64,000 nt of DNA from JAXDMK01 sp963790325 (GTDB lineage Bacteria; Actinomycetota; Acidimicrobiia; Acidimicrobiales; AC-14), in NCBI GenBank assembly GCA_963790325.1, contig CAWBNY010000002.1, positions 620,001 through 684,000 on the forward strand. Direction: 5' to 3'. How positions within the stretch are numbered: position 1 is the stretch's first letter; every line of letters starts with the position of its first letter. Positions 16,765 through 24,638 of the stretch are shown one piece after another. Made by a program: the position numbers and the translations under genes. Under the pieces are notes generated by a model. The model was not told the origin of the DNA. It searched no databases and was given only the letters and a program-made list of their open reading frames with translations.

Positions 16765-17790
16765 GACCACCGAATCCGGCAGGTCGGCCAGCCGGCCGGC
16801 GAAGACGCTGACGATCTCGGGGACGGCCGTCTTGCCCTGGATCGGGATGGGCGGCTGGTCGATGTCGGGGAAGTAGACGCCGAGGAGGGCCCGGCCCCGC
16901 TGCAGGAACACGGCGTAGGAGTGGTTCGTCACCCCGGCGGCGTCGGTGGTGGTGAAGTCGTACGCCACCCGGTTGACGCCGTCGGTCTGAGGCCAGCCGG
17001 CGTCGGGCGGGGGCCCGAAGGTGGTGGTCAGAGCTGCGCCGCCGAGCGGGCTCTCCACCGGCGTCGGCGGGCAGGCGGCGACCACCGCGGCCAGCTCGGC
17101 CAGCGCCTGGGCGGCGGCGGCGGGGTCGGCGTAGAGCACGGCCTCGGTGCTGAACCGCACCATCGAGTCGTCGTCGATGACGACGTCCTGCAGGCGGGCC
17201 TGGCGCTGGGACTCGCTGGGGTAGGTCCCGTTGCACAGGTCGAGGGTGGGTTGGGAGAGCCCGTCGCCGCCGGGGAGGAGGCCGACGGTGAGCGACGGCG
17301 AGACGTCGTCGGGGACCACGATCAGGGCCAGAAGGGCCTCGGTGGCGGGGTCGGCGACGGTGGTGGGCGGGCGCAGCCGGGGGGTGGTGGGGGATGGAGT
17401 GAGACCGTCCGCCGGCTCGGTCGGCACCGGGCCGGTGCCCGAGCGCGGGTCGGGGTCGCGCAGGACGGCGACGCCGAGGAGGCCGGCCACCAGGCCGAGC
17501 CCGAGGCAGGCCACCAGCACCGTCAGGCCGAGGGGACGCCTGCCGGCGGCCGCCGCCGGCGTAGGGGGCGGCGGCGGCGGGGCCGAGGCCTGCGTCGCCG
17601 GCGGGGCGACGACGGTCGGCGGCGGAGCGGGCCCGGCCGGCGGCGGGGGGACGACCTCGCCGCCCACGGGGCGGGTCGAGAACGTCCACGCGTCGCCTGT
17701 CCACCAGCGCTCGAGCGTCGACGAGTACGGGTCGGGATGCCAGCCGGGGACGCCGGGCGGGCCGCCCGGGGGCGGTACGTCGTCGGTCAA
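16756..17790 (-). CDS. DUF2510 membrane-anchored sensor-type protein
   Basis: 344 residues. The N-terminus is a DUF2510 domain (PGWHPDPYSSTLERWWTGDAW). A Pro-rich linker, one membrane helix (about residues 88-108, LTVLVACLGLGLVAGLLGVAVL) and a Pro/Thr-rich stalk follow. The extracellular part of about 200 residues (two cysteines, DFTTTDAAGVTNHSYAVFLQRGRALLGVYF) resembles the PknH-type sensor fold in mycobacterial proteins. It probably senses something outside the cell, with the DUF2510 domain inside. TTG 17790 is chosen because GGAGG (17798-17802, minus strand) sits 7 nt upstream, the best site in this region. Confidence 0.8.
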   Translation of the reverse strand: MTDDVPPPGGPPGVPGWHPDPYSSTLERWWTGDAWTFSTRPVGGEVVPPPPAGPAPPPTVVAPPATQASAPPPPPPTPAAAAGRRPLGLTVLVACLGLGLVAGLLGVAVLRDPDPRSGTGPVPTEPADGLTPSPTTPRLRPPTTVADPATEALLALIVVPDDVSPSLTVGLLPGGDGLSQPTLDLCNGTYPSESQRQARLQDVVIDDDSMVRFSTEAVLYADPAAAAQALAELAAVVAACPPTPVESPLGGAALTTTFGPPPDAGWPQTDGVNRVAYDFTTTDAAGVTNHSYAVFLQRGRALLGVYFPDIDQPPIPIQGKTAVPEIVSVFAGRLADLPDSVVGS

Positions 17791-17876
17791 TCGGTCACCT
17801 CCACCCCTCCATCATGGGCTGGGAACAGGTACGGGGGCTCGCGGTGGTTCGCCGCCGTTACAGTTGAGGACGACCG

Positions 17877-18272
17877 ATGGCACTGACCAACCCTCGCTTC
17901 GCCGGGGATCCGGTGCTCGAAGCGTGCCTCGCAGGCGGGCACCGTATGATGGCGCCGGAGACCGGGCCGGCGGTGGTCAAGATCCAGCAGGCGTTGCTCG
18001 ATCTCGGCCTCGCCCTGCCGGTCCACGGCGCGGACGCCACCTTCAGCGACGAGACCGGCGCTGCCGTGACGGCCTACAAGACCGACCGCGGGATCTTCCC
18101 CAACGATCCGGTGGTCGGTCCCAAGACGATGGCCAGTCTCGACGCCGAGCCGGCGCTGGCGCCCGGGCCGACGGAGACCCCGGTGGAGAAGGCGGAGCGG
18201 TTGGTCGCCGACATCAGGCGCCTCCTGGAGGAGCTGTCCGACGTGGTGGCCGGCCTCCGGGACGACCGCTAG
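17877..18272 (+). CDS. Peptidoglycan-binding (PG_binding_1-like) domain protein
   Basis: 131 residues. Residues about 30-90 form a PGBD repeat: VVKIQQALLDLGL, then DATFSDETGAAVTAYKTDRGIFPNDPVVGPKTM, the helix-loop pattern of peptidoglycan-binding domains. A short Pro linker and a helical tail follow. There is no signal peptide, so it may be cytoplasmic or exported by an unknown route. ATG 17877 has GAGGA upstream and a TACAGT -10-like box at 17859-17864. Its 3' end overlaps the end of the convergent DUF2142 gene by 59 bp. Confidence 0.78.
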   Translation: MALTNPRFAGDPVLEACLAGGHRMMAPETGPAVVKIQQALLDLGLALPVHGADATFSDETGAAVTAYKTDRGIFPNDPVVGPKTMASLDAEPALAPGPTETPVEKAERLVADIRRLLEELSDVVAGLRDDR

Positions 18273-19758
18273 CGCCGGCGACAGCCGCGCCGCCCACCAG
18301 GGCGACGGCGAGCGCCCAGGGCCACCACGGACCCTGAAGCACCCAGCCGACATGGTCGGGGGTGGTTGCGAAGTGGCGCAGGCTGGTGTGGAGGCCGACG
18401 ACGTGGATCGTCACCGCCGAGGTCGCCACGATCCCGACGACCACCCCCGGTCGCCACCACCCCGGCAGGCGGTGGCGGTTGGCGAACACCACGTCCCCCG
18501 CCAGCAGCGGGACGAGGACGGCGAACGCCAACACGTGCCGGCCCTGGACCTGGAACCCGTTCTGGCGCAGGAGGGCGGACGACACCAGCACGGTGACGAC
18601 CACGGTGGCGACGACGGTCGACGCCAACGCCACCCGTTGCCGCCGGTTGCCGACCACGGCGGCCGCCACCAAAACGCCGACGACCAGGGCCATCCACACC
18701 CAGCGGGCGGCCGCCGGGAGAGGGAGGTCGATGGCGCCGAACACGCCGACCACCTCCCGCTGGACCCGGGGCAGGTCGGCCGTCGAGGGGCCGAGCTGGT
18801 TGAAGAAGAACCCGACGTCGAAGGGGATGCCCGGCTGGCGGGTGGCCTCCCAGCCCACGGTGGCCAGGCCGGCTGTCACCACCGCCCCGATGGCGACCAC
18901 CGCCCACCCGCCCGCCCCCCGGACCGTGGACCACAGCCGGCGGGGGCCGGCCAGGGCGGCCACGGCAACCACGTCGAGGACGACCCACACCGGTCCCAGG
19001 GACCGGCTGGCGGCCAGGGCGGCACCGCCGATGGCCAACGCCGCCCACGCCGCCGGCCCCGGAGCCTGCTCCGGGGATCGGGCCAACCGGACCAGGCCGG
19101 CGGCGAAGCACACACCCCCCGCCACCTCGGCCGCGCTCGGCGCGGGCGACGCGCCCACGAACAGCACCATCGGGCTCACCGCCACCACCAGCCCCATCCA
19201 CGCCAGCGGGCCCCCGGCAGGTGACCGCAACGCCGCCGCCGCCAATCCCAGCAGGACCAGCGTGATCAGGGCATTGGCGGCCCTGGCCCAGCGGACGGCC
19301 GCGATCGGATCGTCGGCCAGGCGGGTGGCCAGCCCCGGCAGGATGTAGGGGACGGGCTCCAGCGTCCCCATCGTGGTGAGGCGCTCGGGGACCGTCGGCG
19401 GCGGCTCCCGCTCGACGCAGTCGGCCACGAAGCCCGGCGCGGCGTCGAAGCACGTCCCGAAATCGAGGCCGGCGGGCACGTCCACCATCCGGGCCCCCCG
19501 TTGCACCCACCGCAGGCGGGCCGGGTTGTCGGGCGAGCAGCAGGCCTTGACCGTCTCGGCCGGCCCGTCCGGCTGCGCCAGCTCCGGGTTGGGCCGGCCG
19601 TCGAGGTCGCCCCGTCCGACCGCCTCCGCCCGCAGCACGTGGTTCAGCTCGTCGGGCGAGCCGCCCACGGGGTTGGTGAGCACCCACCCGGCCAGCACCA
19701 GCGCCGCCGCCAGCAGGACGGCCGCCGGGCCCCACGTCCGCCGCCGGCCCGCGCTCAG
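18214..19758 (-). CDS. DUF2142 family polytopic membrane protein
   Basis: About 514 residues with some 10-12 hydrophobic helices. The N-terminal segment, one helix followed by GGSPDELNHVLRAEAV, is the hallmark of DUF2142; its Asp-Glu pair after helix 1 recalls the catalytic acid of GT-C transferases. The last gene of the wzm-wzt operon, it may handle sugars or lipids for the exported glycan. Start: no ATG/GTG/TTG precedes helix 1. CTG 19758 overlaps the upstream stop as CTGA and keeps the helix; the next GTG lies inside it. The C-terminal 19 residues overlap the convergent PG-binding gene. Confidence 0.8.
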   Translation of the reverse strand: MSAGRRRTWGPAAVLLAAALVLAGWVLTNPVGGSPDELNHVLRAEAVGRGDLDGRPNPELAQPDGPAETVKACCSPDNPARLRWVQRGARMVDVPAGLDFGTCFDAAPGFVADCVEREPPPTVPERLTTMGTLEPVPYILPGLATRLADDPIAAVRWARAANALITLVLLGLAAAALRSPAGGPLAWMGLVVAVSPMVLFVGASPAPSAAEVAGGVCFAAGLVRLARSPEQAPGPAAWAALAIGGAALAASRSLGPVWVVLDVVAVAALAGPRRLWSTVRGAGGWAVVAIGAVVTAGLATVGWEATRQPGIPFDVGFFFNQLGPSTADLPRVQREVVGVFGAIDLPLPAAARWVWMALVVGVLVAAAVVGNRRQRVALASTVVATVVVTVLVSSALLRQNGFQVQGRHVLAFAVLVPLLAGDVVFANRHRLPGWWRPGVVVGIVATSAVTIHVVGLHTSLRHFATTPDHVGWVLQGPWWPWALAVALVGGAAVAGASGRPGGRPPRRTAPPGGA

Positions 19759-22217
19759 GACAGAAGCCGCCGAACCCGGCCCAGGGCCTTCCTCGCCACC
19801 AGCCGGGGGCCGCCCCACTGCAGGTAGTCGATCCCGGACCTGACGTCGTGGCGCCAGCCGGACAGCCCCGAGCGGCCGAGGGCGAGGTCGCGGCGCAGGT
19901 GGTGGGCGGTGTCGGGGTCGAGCAGGTCGGGTGCCCGCCGCGGTGCCCGGCAGAACTCCACCAGCGGCCGCAGCCCCTCCGACCAGACCAGGGCGGGCGT
20001 GACCCGGGCCACGTTCTCGACGCACTCCTTGCGGAAGCCCTCGTCGTCGAGGATGCGGAACAGGGCCGCCTCCAGCGCCTCGACGTCGCCCCCGGGCACC
20101 GTCAGCCCCAGGCCCTCGGCGTCGACCATGTCGGCCAGCGAGTCGCCGGCGGTGCAGACCACGGGCAGCGAGGCCCACAGGTAGTCGAGGATGCGGGTGC
20201 GGAACGACATCGCCGTCTCGAGGTGGTCGATGTGGGTGCTGACCCCGATGTCGGCCTCCAGCAGGTAGTTCTGGCGGTCCTCGTACTCCACCCACCCCTC
20301 GTTGAAGAAGACGTGGGTGCCGGTGAGCCCCAGCTGGTCGGACAGGGCCCGGGCCGCCACCGCCATCCGCATCTCGGGGATGTCGGGGTTGGGGTGCTTG
20401 AGGCCCATGAAGAACAGCCGCACGTTGGGCACCCGCCGGCGCAGACGGTCGACGGCCGCCAGCAGGGTCAGAGGGTCGAACCAGTTGTAGATGCCGCCGC
20501 CCCAGAGGATGACCTTGTCGTCGAGGCCGATCCCGGGCAGGACACCCTTGAGGGCGGGCCGGGTGTGGGCCGGGGCGGCGTCGGAGATTCCGAACGGAAC
20601 CACCGCGATCAGCGACCGCATGGTGGCGTCCTCGTCGTAGGTGAGCGGGTTGACCCGGCCCAGGGCCGACAGCTGGCCCAGCCAGAAGTCCCGCTGCTTC
20701 TCGCTGGCGCACAGGAAGAAGTCACCCCGGATGAGCTGCTCGTTGAGGACGCCGACCGCCTCCGACACCAGCTCCACCCGCCGCTTCTCGCCCTCGTCCC
20801 GGGCCTGCTCCAACTGCTCCAGGTGGAGGGGGTCGTAGACGTCGGCCACGATCACCTTGGTCGACGCCAGCAGGTAGGGCCGCCCGGTGAGGAACCACCC
20901 CTGGAAGAGGAGGATGTCGCACCACTCCTCCAGCTCCCGCAGCTCACGGTCGGCGACCGACTGCACCTCGAACCGGGGATGGGTGACGGTGGCCACCGAC
21001 GTGGTGACCAGCCGCACCTCGTGCTCCAGGGACAGGGCCGACGCGATCTGCCAGGCCCGGATGGCGGGACCGGCCATGGCCGGGGTGAGGGTGTCGCAGG
21101 TGGCGACCACGATGCGGCGGCGGCTGCCGAAGCGCTCCCGGACGCCGAGGGCGTCGGTGGCCTCGGCGAAGGCGGTCCGGTAGCGGTCGTCGTCGACATC
21201 GGCCCCCAGCGGCCGCCGGAGCAGGCGGAAGATCTCCTGGTCGGTTCGCCGGCGGCTCTCCTGGATGGCCTGGCGGACCGGGACCAGGTCGGCCAGGGCG
21301 GCCAGGAAGGCGTCGATGGCGTGGGCCGAGGCCACCAGCGGGGCCGACGCGGCTGTGGCCGACAGGTCGAAGGGGGCGGATCCGGTGGGCAGCGGCCGGT
21401 CGCCGCCGAGGACGACCCCCCGCCGCACGGCGAGGGCGAGCGCGGCCGGCATGGCCGCGGCCAGGCTGGCGTCGTCGTAGTTCTTGTAGATGGTGAACAG
21501 GGCGTTGCGCTCGCGGAGGAACCGCTCCCGCGCCGACGTCGGGGGGTGCTCCGGCCCGGACACCGACACGTCGGGGGCGGCGACGACCCGGTGGCCCAGC
21601 AGCCACAGCCGCCAGCCGAGGTCGACGTCCTCCAGGCCCCGTTCGTAGCGGGCGTCGAAGCCACCCACCCGGCTGAAGACGTCGGCCCGGACGACCATCG
21701 CCTCGATCGGGGCGTACAGGACCTCGTCGATCGTCGTGGCCGCGGGGTCGCCGCGGGCGTCGTCGGGCACCGGGTGGCCCAGGAAGGACACGGCCGGCGG
21801 CCAGGAGTCGTGTCCGCCGGGGCGGTCGACCCGGGTGGCCACGCAGGCGACGGAGCGGTCGCGGTCGAGGATGTCGACGCACGCCGTCAGCCACCGGCGG
21901 TCGGGCACATGGCCCGCCCCCAGGAAGGCGATGACGGTGCCGGAGCAGGCGCCGGCGGCCCGGTTCAAGGACTCCGCCCGTCCCGGGTCGGCCTTGAGCG
22001 ACACCTGGATGGCATCGGGGGCCGCTTCCCGGAGCCGGCGCGGGCTGGTGCTCAACGCGCCCGTGTCGACCACCACGACCTCCACCCGGTCGGCGGGAAA
22101 GTCCAGGTCGGCGACGGCCTGGAGCCCGGCCGCAGTGTCGGCGATGGCACCCTCGTGGCGGATCACGACCGACACCAGGTCGGGCCGGACGGGCGGCGGC
22201 GTTCGGTCGGCGTTCAC
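19755..22217 (-). CDS. Bifunctional glycosyltransferase, GT2 plus GT4 domains
   Basis: 820 residues. Residues about 15-250 are a family 2 domain (LVSVVIRHEGAIADT, VVVVDTGAL, ERGLEDVDLGWRLW). A helical linker follows to about 360. From about 370 a GT-B family 4-like domain begins (RRRIVVATCDTLTPAMAGPAIRAWQIASAL), with VILWGGGIYNWFDPLTLLAAV, NVRLFFMGLKHPNP and the donor region ADIGVSTHIDHLETAMSFRTRILDYLWASLPVVCT. The nucleotide loop of the GT2 part is degenerate (VDTGAL instead of VDNAS). GTG 22217 overlaps the wzt stop as GTGA. It probably builds the glycan exported by the adjacent ABC transporter. Confidence 0.85.
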   Translation of the reverse strand: MNADRTPPPVRPDLVSVVIRHEGAIADTAAGLQAVADLDFPADRVEVVVVDTGALSTSPRRLREAAPDAIQVSLKADPGRAESLNRAAGACSGTVIAFLGAGHVPDRRWLTACVDILDRDRSVACVATRVDRPGGHDSWPPAVSFLGHPVPDDARGDPAATTIDEVLYAPIEAMVVRADVFSRVGGFDARYERGLEDVDLGWRLWLLGHRVVAAPDVSVSGPEHPPTSARERFLRERNALFTIYKNYDDASLAAAMPAALALAVRRGVVLGGDRPLPTGSAPFDLSATAASAPLVASAHAIDAFLAALADLVPVRQAIQESRRRTDQEIFRLLRRPLGADVDDDRYRTAFAEATDALGVRERFGSRRRIVVATCDTLTPAMAGPAIRAWQIASALSLEHEVRLVTTSVATVTHPRFEVQSVADRELRELEEWCDILLFQGWFLTGRPYLLASTKVIVADVYDPLHLEQLEQARDEGEKRRVELVSEAVGVLNEQLIRGDFFLCASEKQRDFWLGQLSALGRVNPLTYDEDATMRSLIAVVPFGISDAAPAHTRPALKGVLPGIGLDDKVILWGGGIYNWFDPLTLLAAVDRLRRRVPNVRLFFMGLKHPNPDIPEMRMAVAARALSDQLGLTGTHVFFNEGWVEYEDRQNYLLEADIGVSTHIDHLETAMSFRTRILDYLWASLPVVCTAGDSLADMVDAEGLGLTVPGGDVEALEAALFRILDDEGFRKECVENVARVTPALVWSEGLRPLVEFCRAPRRAPDLLDPDTAHHLRRDLALGRSGLSGWRHDVRSGIDYLQWGGPRLVARKALGRVRRLLS

Positions 22218-23449
22218 CGGGTCCCGTCCACGGAGTGAATCTGCCACAGCCCGCCGAGGGACATGACCCCGCCGTAGGACTCCTTGGGCTGGCCCGCCTC
22301 CACGTCGAAGCGGAACGTGCGGTGGCGGAAGTCGAACTGGTGGAGGGTGGCGTAGTCGGTGATGGCGGTGGACACGTCGTAGGTCCCCGGCAGGAGCATG
22401 AGGACGGGCACGACCAGGTCGACGTGGCCCTCGCCCTCCAGTCGCTCGGGGACGCACCCCGCCTCCCGGGTGTTGGGGCCGGTGACGTGCTGGCCCTCGA
22501 GGGTGTGGACGGCCATCCCGAACACGGGCCGGGGGATGGGCTCGGTCATCACGTAGTGGAAGCGGAACGTCACCCGGTCGCCGGTGCGGACCTTGCCGGT
22601 CGGCTGGCCGTTGCCGTCGACGATCTCGATGCGCTCGACCCGGGCCTCGCCCGATCCCCACCGGGTGCCGGCGCCCGACACCTGCTGGCGGTCGGGGTGG
22701 ACCTCGTCGATGTAGCGGTCGACGACGTCGCCCGCCGGGCCTACGGCGTGGAGGGCGCCGCCCTTCAGCCACGCCACCTCGTCGCACAGGCTGCGGATCG
22801 AGGACAGGCCGTGGGAGACGACCACCACCGTCTTCTTGGCCGCCTTGAGCTCGGCGAACTTCTCGTTGCACTTCCGTTGGAAGCTCTCGTCCCCCACGGC
22901 CAGGACCTCGTCGACCAGGAGCACGTCGGGCTCGACGTTGATGGCCACCGAGAACCCCAGGCGCACGTACATCCCCGACGAGTAGTTCTTGACCGGGGTG
23001 TCGATGAAGCGCTCGAGGCCGGCGAAGGCCACGATCTCGTCGAACTTGGCCGCCAGCTGCTTCTTGCCCAGGCCCAGGATGGAGCCGTTGAGGTGGACGT
23101 TCTCCCGTCCCGAGAGCTCGGGGTGGAAGCCGGCGCCCAGCTCGAGGAGGGCGGAGACCTTGCCCCTGACTTCGATCGCGCCCTCGTCGGGGCGGAGGAT
23201 GCGGGCCATGCACTTGAGCAGGGTGCTCTTGCCCGACCCGTTCTCCCCGATGAGCCCGAAGGTGGTGCCCTCGGGGACGGTGAAGGCGACGTCGCGCAGG
23301 GCGTGGAACTCCTCGTAGTGCGCCCGCCGCCGGCGGAGGAGGGTGGTCTTCAGGTGCTGGTTGCGCTCGTGGTAGAGCCGGAAGTGCTTGGTGACGTGGT
23401 CGACGACGACGGCGGGCGTGGTTTCGGCGGCGATGTCGGTCGCGGTCAC
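22214..23449 (-). CDS. wzt: ABC transporter ATPase for polysaccharide export, Wzt type
   Basis: 411 residues. Walker A is GENGSGKST (68-76), the signature is NYSSGMYVRLGF, and Walker B is DVLLVDEVLAVGD; HYEEFHALRDVAF is typical of the TagH/Wzt group. The C-terminal 150 residues form a beta-rich domain (VTFRFHYVMTEPI, GPNTREAG) like the Wzt carbohydrate-binding domain that recognises the finished chain. GTG 23449 overlaps the permease stop (GTGA). Together with the permease it exports a lipid-linked polysaccharide. The exact glycan is unknown. Confidence 0.93.
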   Translation of the reverse strand: MTATDIAAETTPAVVVDHVTKHFRLYHERNQHLKTTLLRRRRAHYEEFHALRDVAFTVPEGTTFGLIGENGSGKSTLLKCMARILRPDEGAIEVRGKVSALLELGAGFHPELSGRENVHLNGSILGLGKKQLAAKFDEIVAFAGLERFIDTPVKNYSSGMYVRLGFSVAINVEPDVLLVDEVLAVGDESFQRKCNEKFAELKAAKKTVVVVSHGLSSIRSLCDEVAWLKGGALHAVGPAGDVVDRYIDEVHPDRQQVSGAGTRWGSGEARVERIEIVDGNGQPTGKVRTGDRVTFRFHYVMTEPIPRPVFGMAVHTLEGQHVTGPNTREAGCVPERLEGEGHVDLVVPVLMLLPGTYDVSTAITDYATLHQFDFRHRTFRFDVEAGQPKESYGGVMSLGGLWQIHSVDGTR

Positions 23450-24360
23450 AGCTCTTCGGCCAGCTTCGGCTCGAGGCGGGCGAAGACGAGCAGCCCGACG
23501 GCGAGGGCGACCAGGGACACACCGAGCAGGTAGAGGAGCTCGCCGGCCGCCGGCGCCCGCAGGTCGTAGAGGAGGTCGCGGTAGACGCCGACGAAGTGGA
23601 CCATCGGGTTGAGGTCGTAGATGGCCCGCACCGGGATCTCGGCCCCCAGGAAGGTGGCCGTCCGGGGGACGAGGGTGACCGGGTACACGACCGGCGTGGC
23701 GTAGAACCAGAGCTGCAGGAGGATGGCGGTGAAGTGCTGGACGTCGCGGAAGTAGACGTTGAGCACGCCCAGGGTGAGGCCGATCCCCAGGACGAAGACC
23801 GCCTGCACCGCCACCAGGGCGGCCACCGGCACCAGCCACGGGAGCACGAGGTTGCCGGCGATGAGCAGGACCACGGCCAGCACGCCCAGCTCGATCAGGA
23901 AGGCCACCACCCACGAGGCGACGTTGGCCGCGATCAGCACCTGGCGGGGGAACCACACCTTCTTGATCAGGTTGGAGTTGGCCAGCATGGTGCCCATGGC
24001 CCCGGTCATGCCGTTGGCCAGCAGGTTCCACGGCAGGATGCCGCAGAGCAGGAAGAGGGCGAACACGTGGAGGCCGCTGGGGTCACCCGGGGGGACCTGG
24101 ACCTTCAGGAACAGGCCGAACACCACCGCGAAGATGGCCATGGTGGCCAGGGGGTTGACCATCGACCACGCCCACCCGAGGAGCGAGCGCTTGTACTTGC
24201 CCCGCAGCTCGCGCAGGGTGAGGTTGGCCAGCAGGTCGCGGGACTCCCACAGCTCGCCCACGCTGGCGGCGGTGGCGGCCAGGAGCGGGGGGCGGGCGGA
24301 CCCGGTCGGCCGGGGACGGTTGCCGTCGGCCGGGGCCACGACGTCGTCATCTACCGGCAT
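23446..24360 (-). CDS. wzm: ABC-2 type polysaccharide exporter permease, Wzm type
   Basis: 304 residues with six hydrophobic helices. The segment LTLRELRGKYKRSLLGWAWSMVNPL before helix 1 is the standard gate-helix region of Wzm/TagG permeases, and NVYFRDVQHFTAILLQLWFYATPVVYP is the conserved fourth to fifth helix stretch. It forms the membrane channel for Wzt. It is first in a minus-strand operon (wzm, wzt, GT2-GT4, DUF2142) joined by overlapping stops and starts. A TATCCT hexamer on the minus strand at 24409-24404 is a likely -10 box, giving a leader of about 40 nt. Confidence 0.93.
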   Translation of the reverse strand: MPVDDDVVAPADGNRPRPTGSARPPLLAATAASVGELWESRDLLANLTLRELRGKYKRSLLGWAWSMVNPLATMAIFAVVFGLFLKVQVPPGDPSGLHVFALFLLCGILPWNLLANGMTGAMGTMLANSNLIKKVWFPRQVLIAANVASWVVAFLIELGVLAVVLLIAGNLVLPWLVPVAALVAVQAVFVLGIGLTLGVLNVYFRDVQHFTAILLQLWFYATPVVYPVTLVPRTATFLGAEIPVRAIYDLNPMVHFVGVYRDLLYDLRAPAAGELLYLLGVSLVALAVGLLVFARLEPKLAEEL

Positions 24361-24403
24361 GAACCTGGGCCCTCCCGGGAGGCGTCGTCTGCCGCCTCCG
24401 ACC

Positions 24404-24409
24404 AGGATA
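24404..24409 (-). promoter_or_regulatory. Candidate -10 box (TATCCT) of the wzm operon
   Basis: TATCCT on the minus strand, 43 nt before the wzm ATG. A GGAGGCG/CGCCTCC inverted repeat (24378-24384 with 24393-24399) lies in the leader between box and start. No clear -35. Confidence 0.4.
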
Positions 24410-24461
24410 CCGCCGTGGTCCCCGCGCCAGCCGACACTGCGGCTCAGCCCGATCGCGAAGG

Positions 24462-24491
24462 CGGGACCGGCTCGTCGTCGAGCCGGTCCCG
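24462..24491 (-). terminator. Strong 13-bp hairpin after the small-peptide gene
   Basis: CGGGACCGGCTCG (24462-24474) and CGAGCCGGTCCCG (24479-24491) form a perfect 13-bp stem with a 4-nt loop. It starts 20 nt past the stop of the 27-codon gene and closes the ligase-protease-peptide operon, isolating it from the wzm promoter. No T-run. Confidence 0.75.
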
Positions 24492-24511
24492 TCTCCGAGA
24501 TGGTGGTCGTC

Positions 24512-24595
24512 TCAAGAGCTCTTGTAGACGGCGAAGCCCACCGTGGTGAGCGAGGTGAGGGCGTACCGGACGTACTTGAACATCACCTTGGCCAT
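24512..24595 (-). CDS. 27-aa small peptide gene, candidate peptide precursor
   Basis: ATG 24595 to TGA 24512 encodes 27 residues, starting MAKVMFKYVRY and ending GFAVYKSS. The peptide is basic (four Lys/Arg, no acid) with a hydrophobic and Thr/Ser-rich middle. The case for a real gene is its ribosome site: AAGGGAGGTGA, with GGAGG 8 nt before the ATG, is among the best matches in the window. It is also the last gene of an operon and is followed at once by a strong hairpin. Upstream genes encode a GxGD-type membrane protease and an adenylate-forming enzyme. It could be a signal peptide or modified-peptide precursor, or a small membrane peptide; no family recognised. Confidence 0.65.
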   Translation of the reverse strand: MAKVMFKYVRYALTSLTTVGFAVYKSS

Positions 24596-24599
24596 GTTG

Positions 24600-24609
24600 T
24601 TCACCTCCC
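24600..24609 (-). promoter_or_regulatory. Near-perfect Shine-Dalgarno for the 27-aa gene
   Basis: GGGAGGTGA on the minus strand (complement of TCACCTCCC at 24601-24609) with optimal spacing to ATG 24595. Most genes here use much weaker sites or none, so this suggests strong translation of the small peptide. Confidence 0.75.
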
Positions 24610-24638
24610 TTCGGGGTCGGACTGGGATCGGCGGGGGG

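Noticed and set aside
19848..22238. 796-codon plus-strand open frame opposite the GT2-GT4 gene
   Set aside because: No recognisable domain, biased composition; opposite strand of an unambiguous glycosyltransferase.
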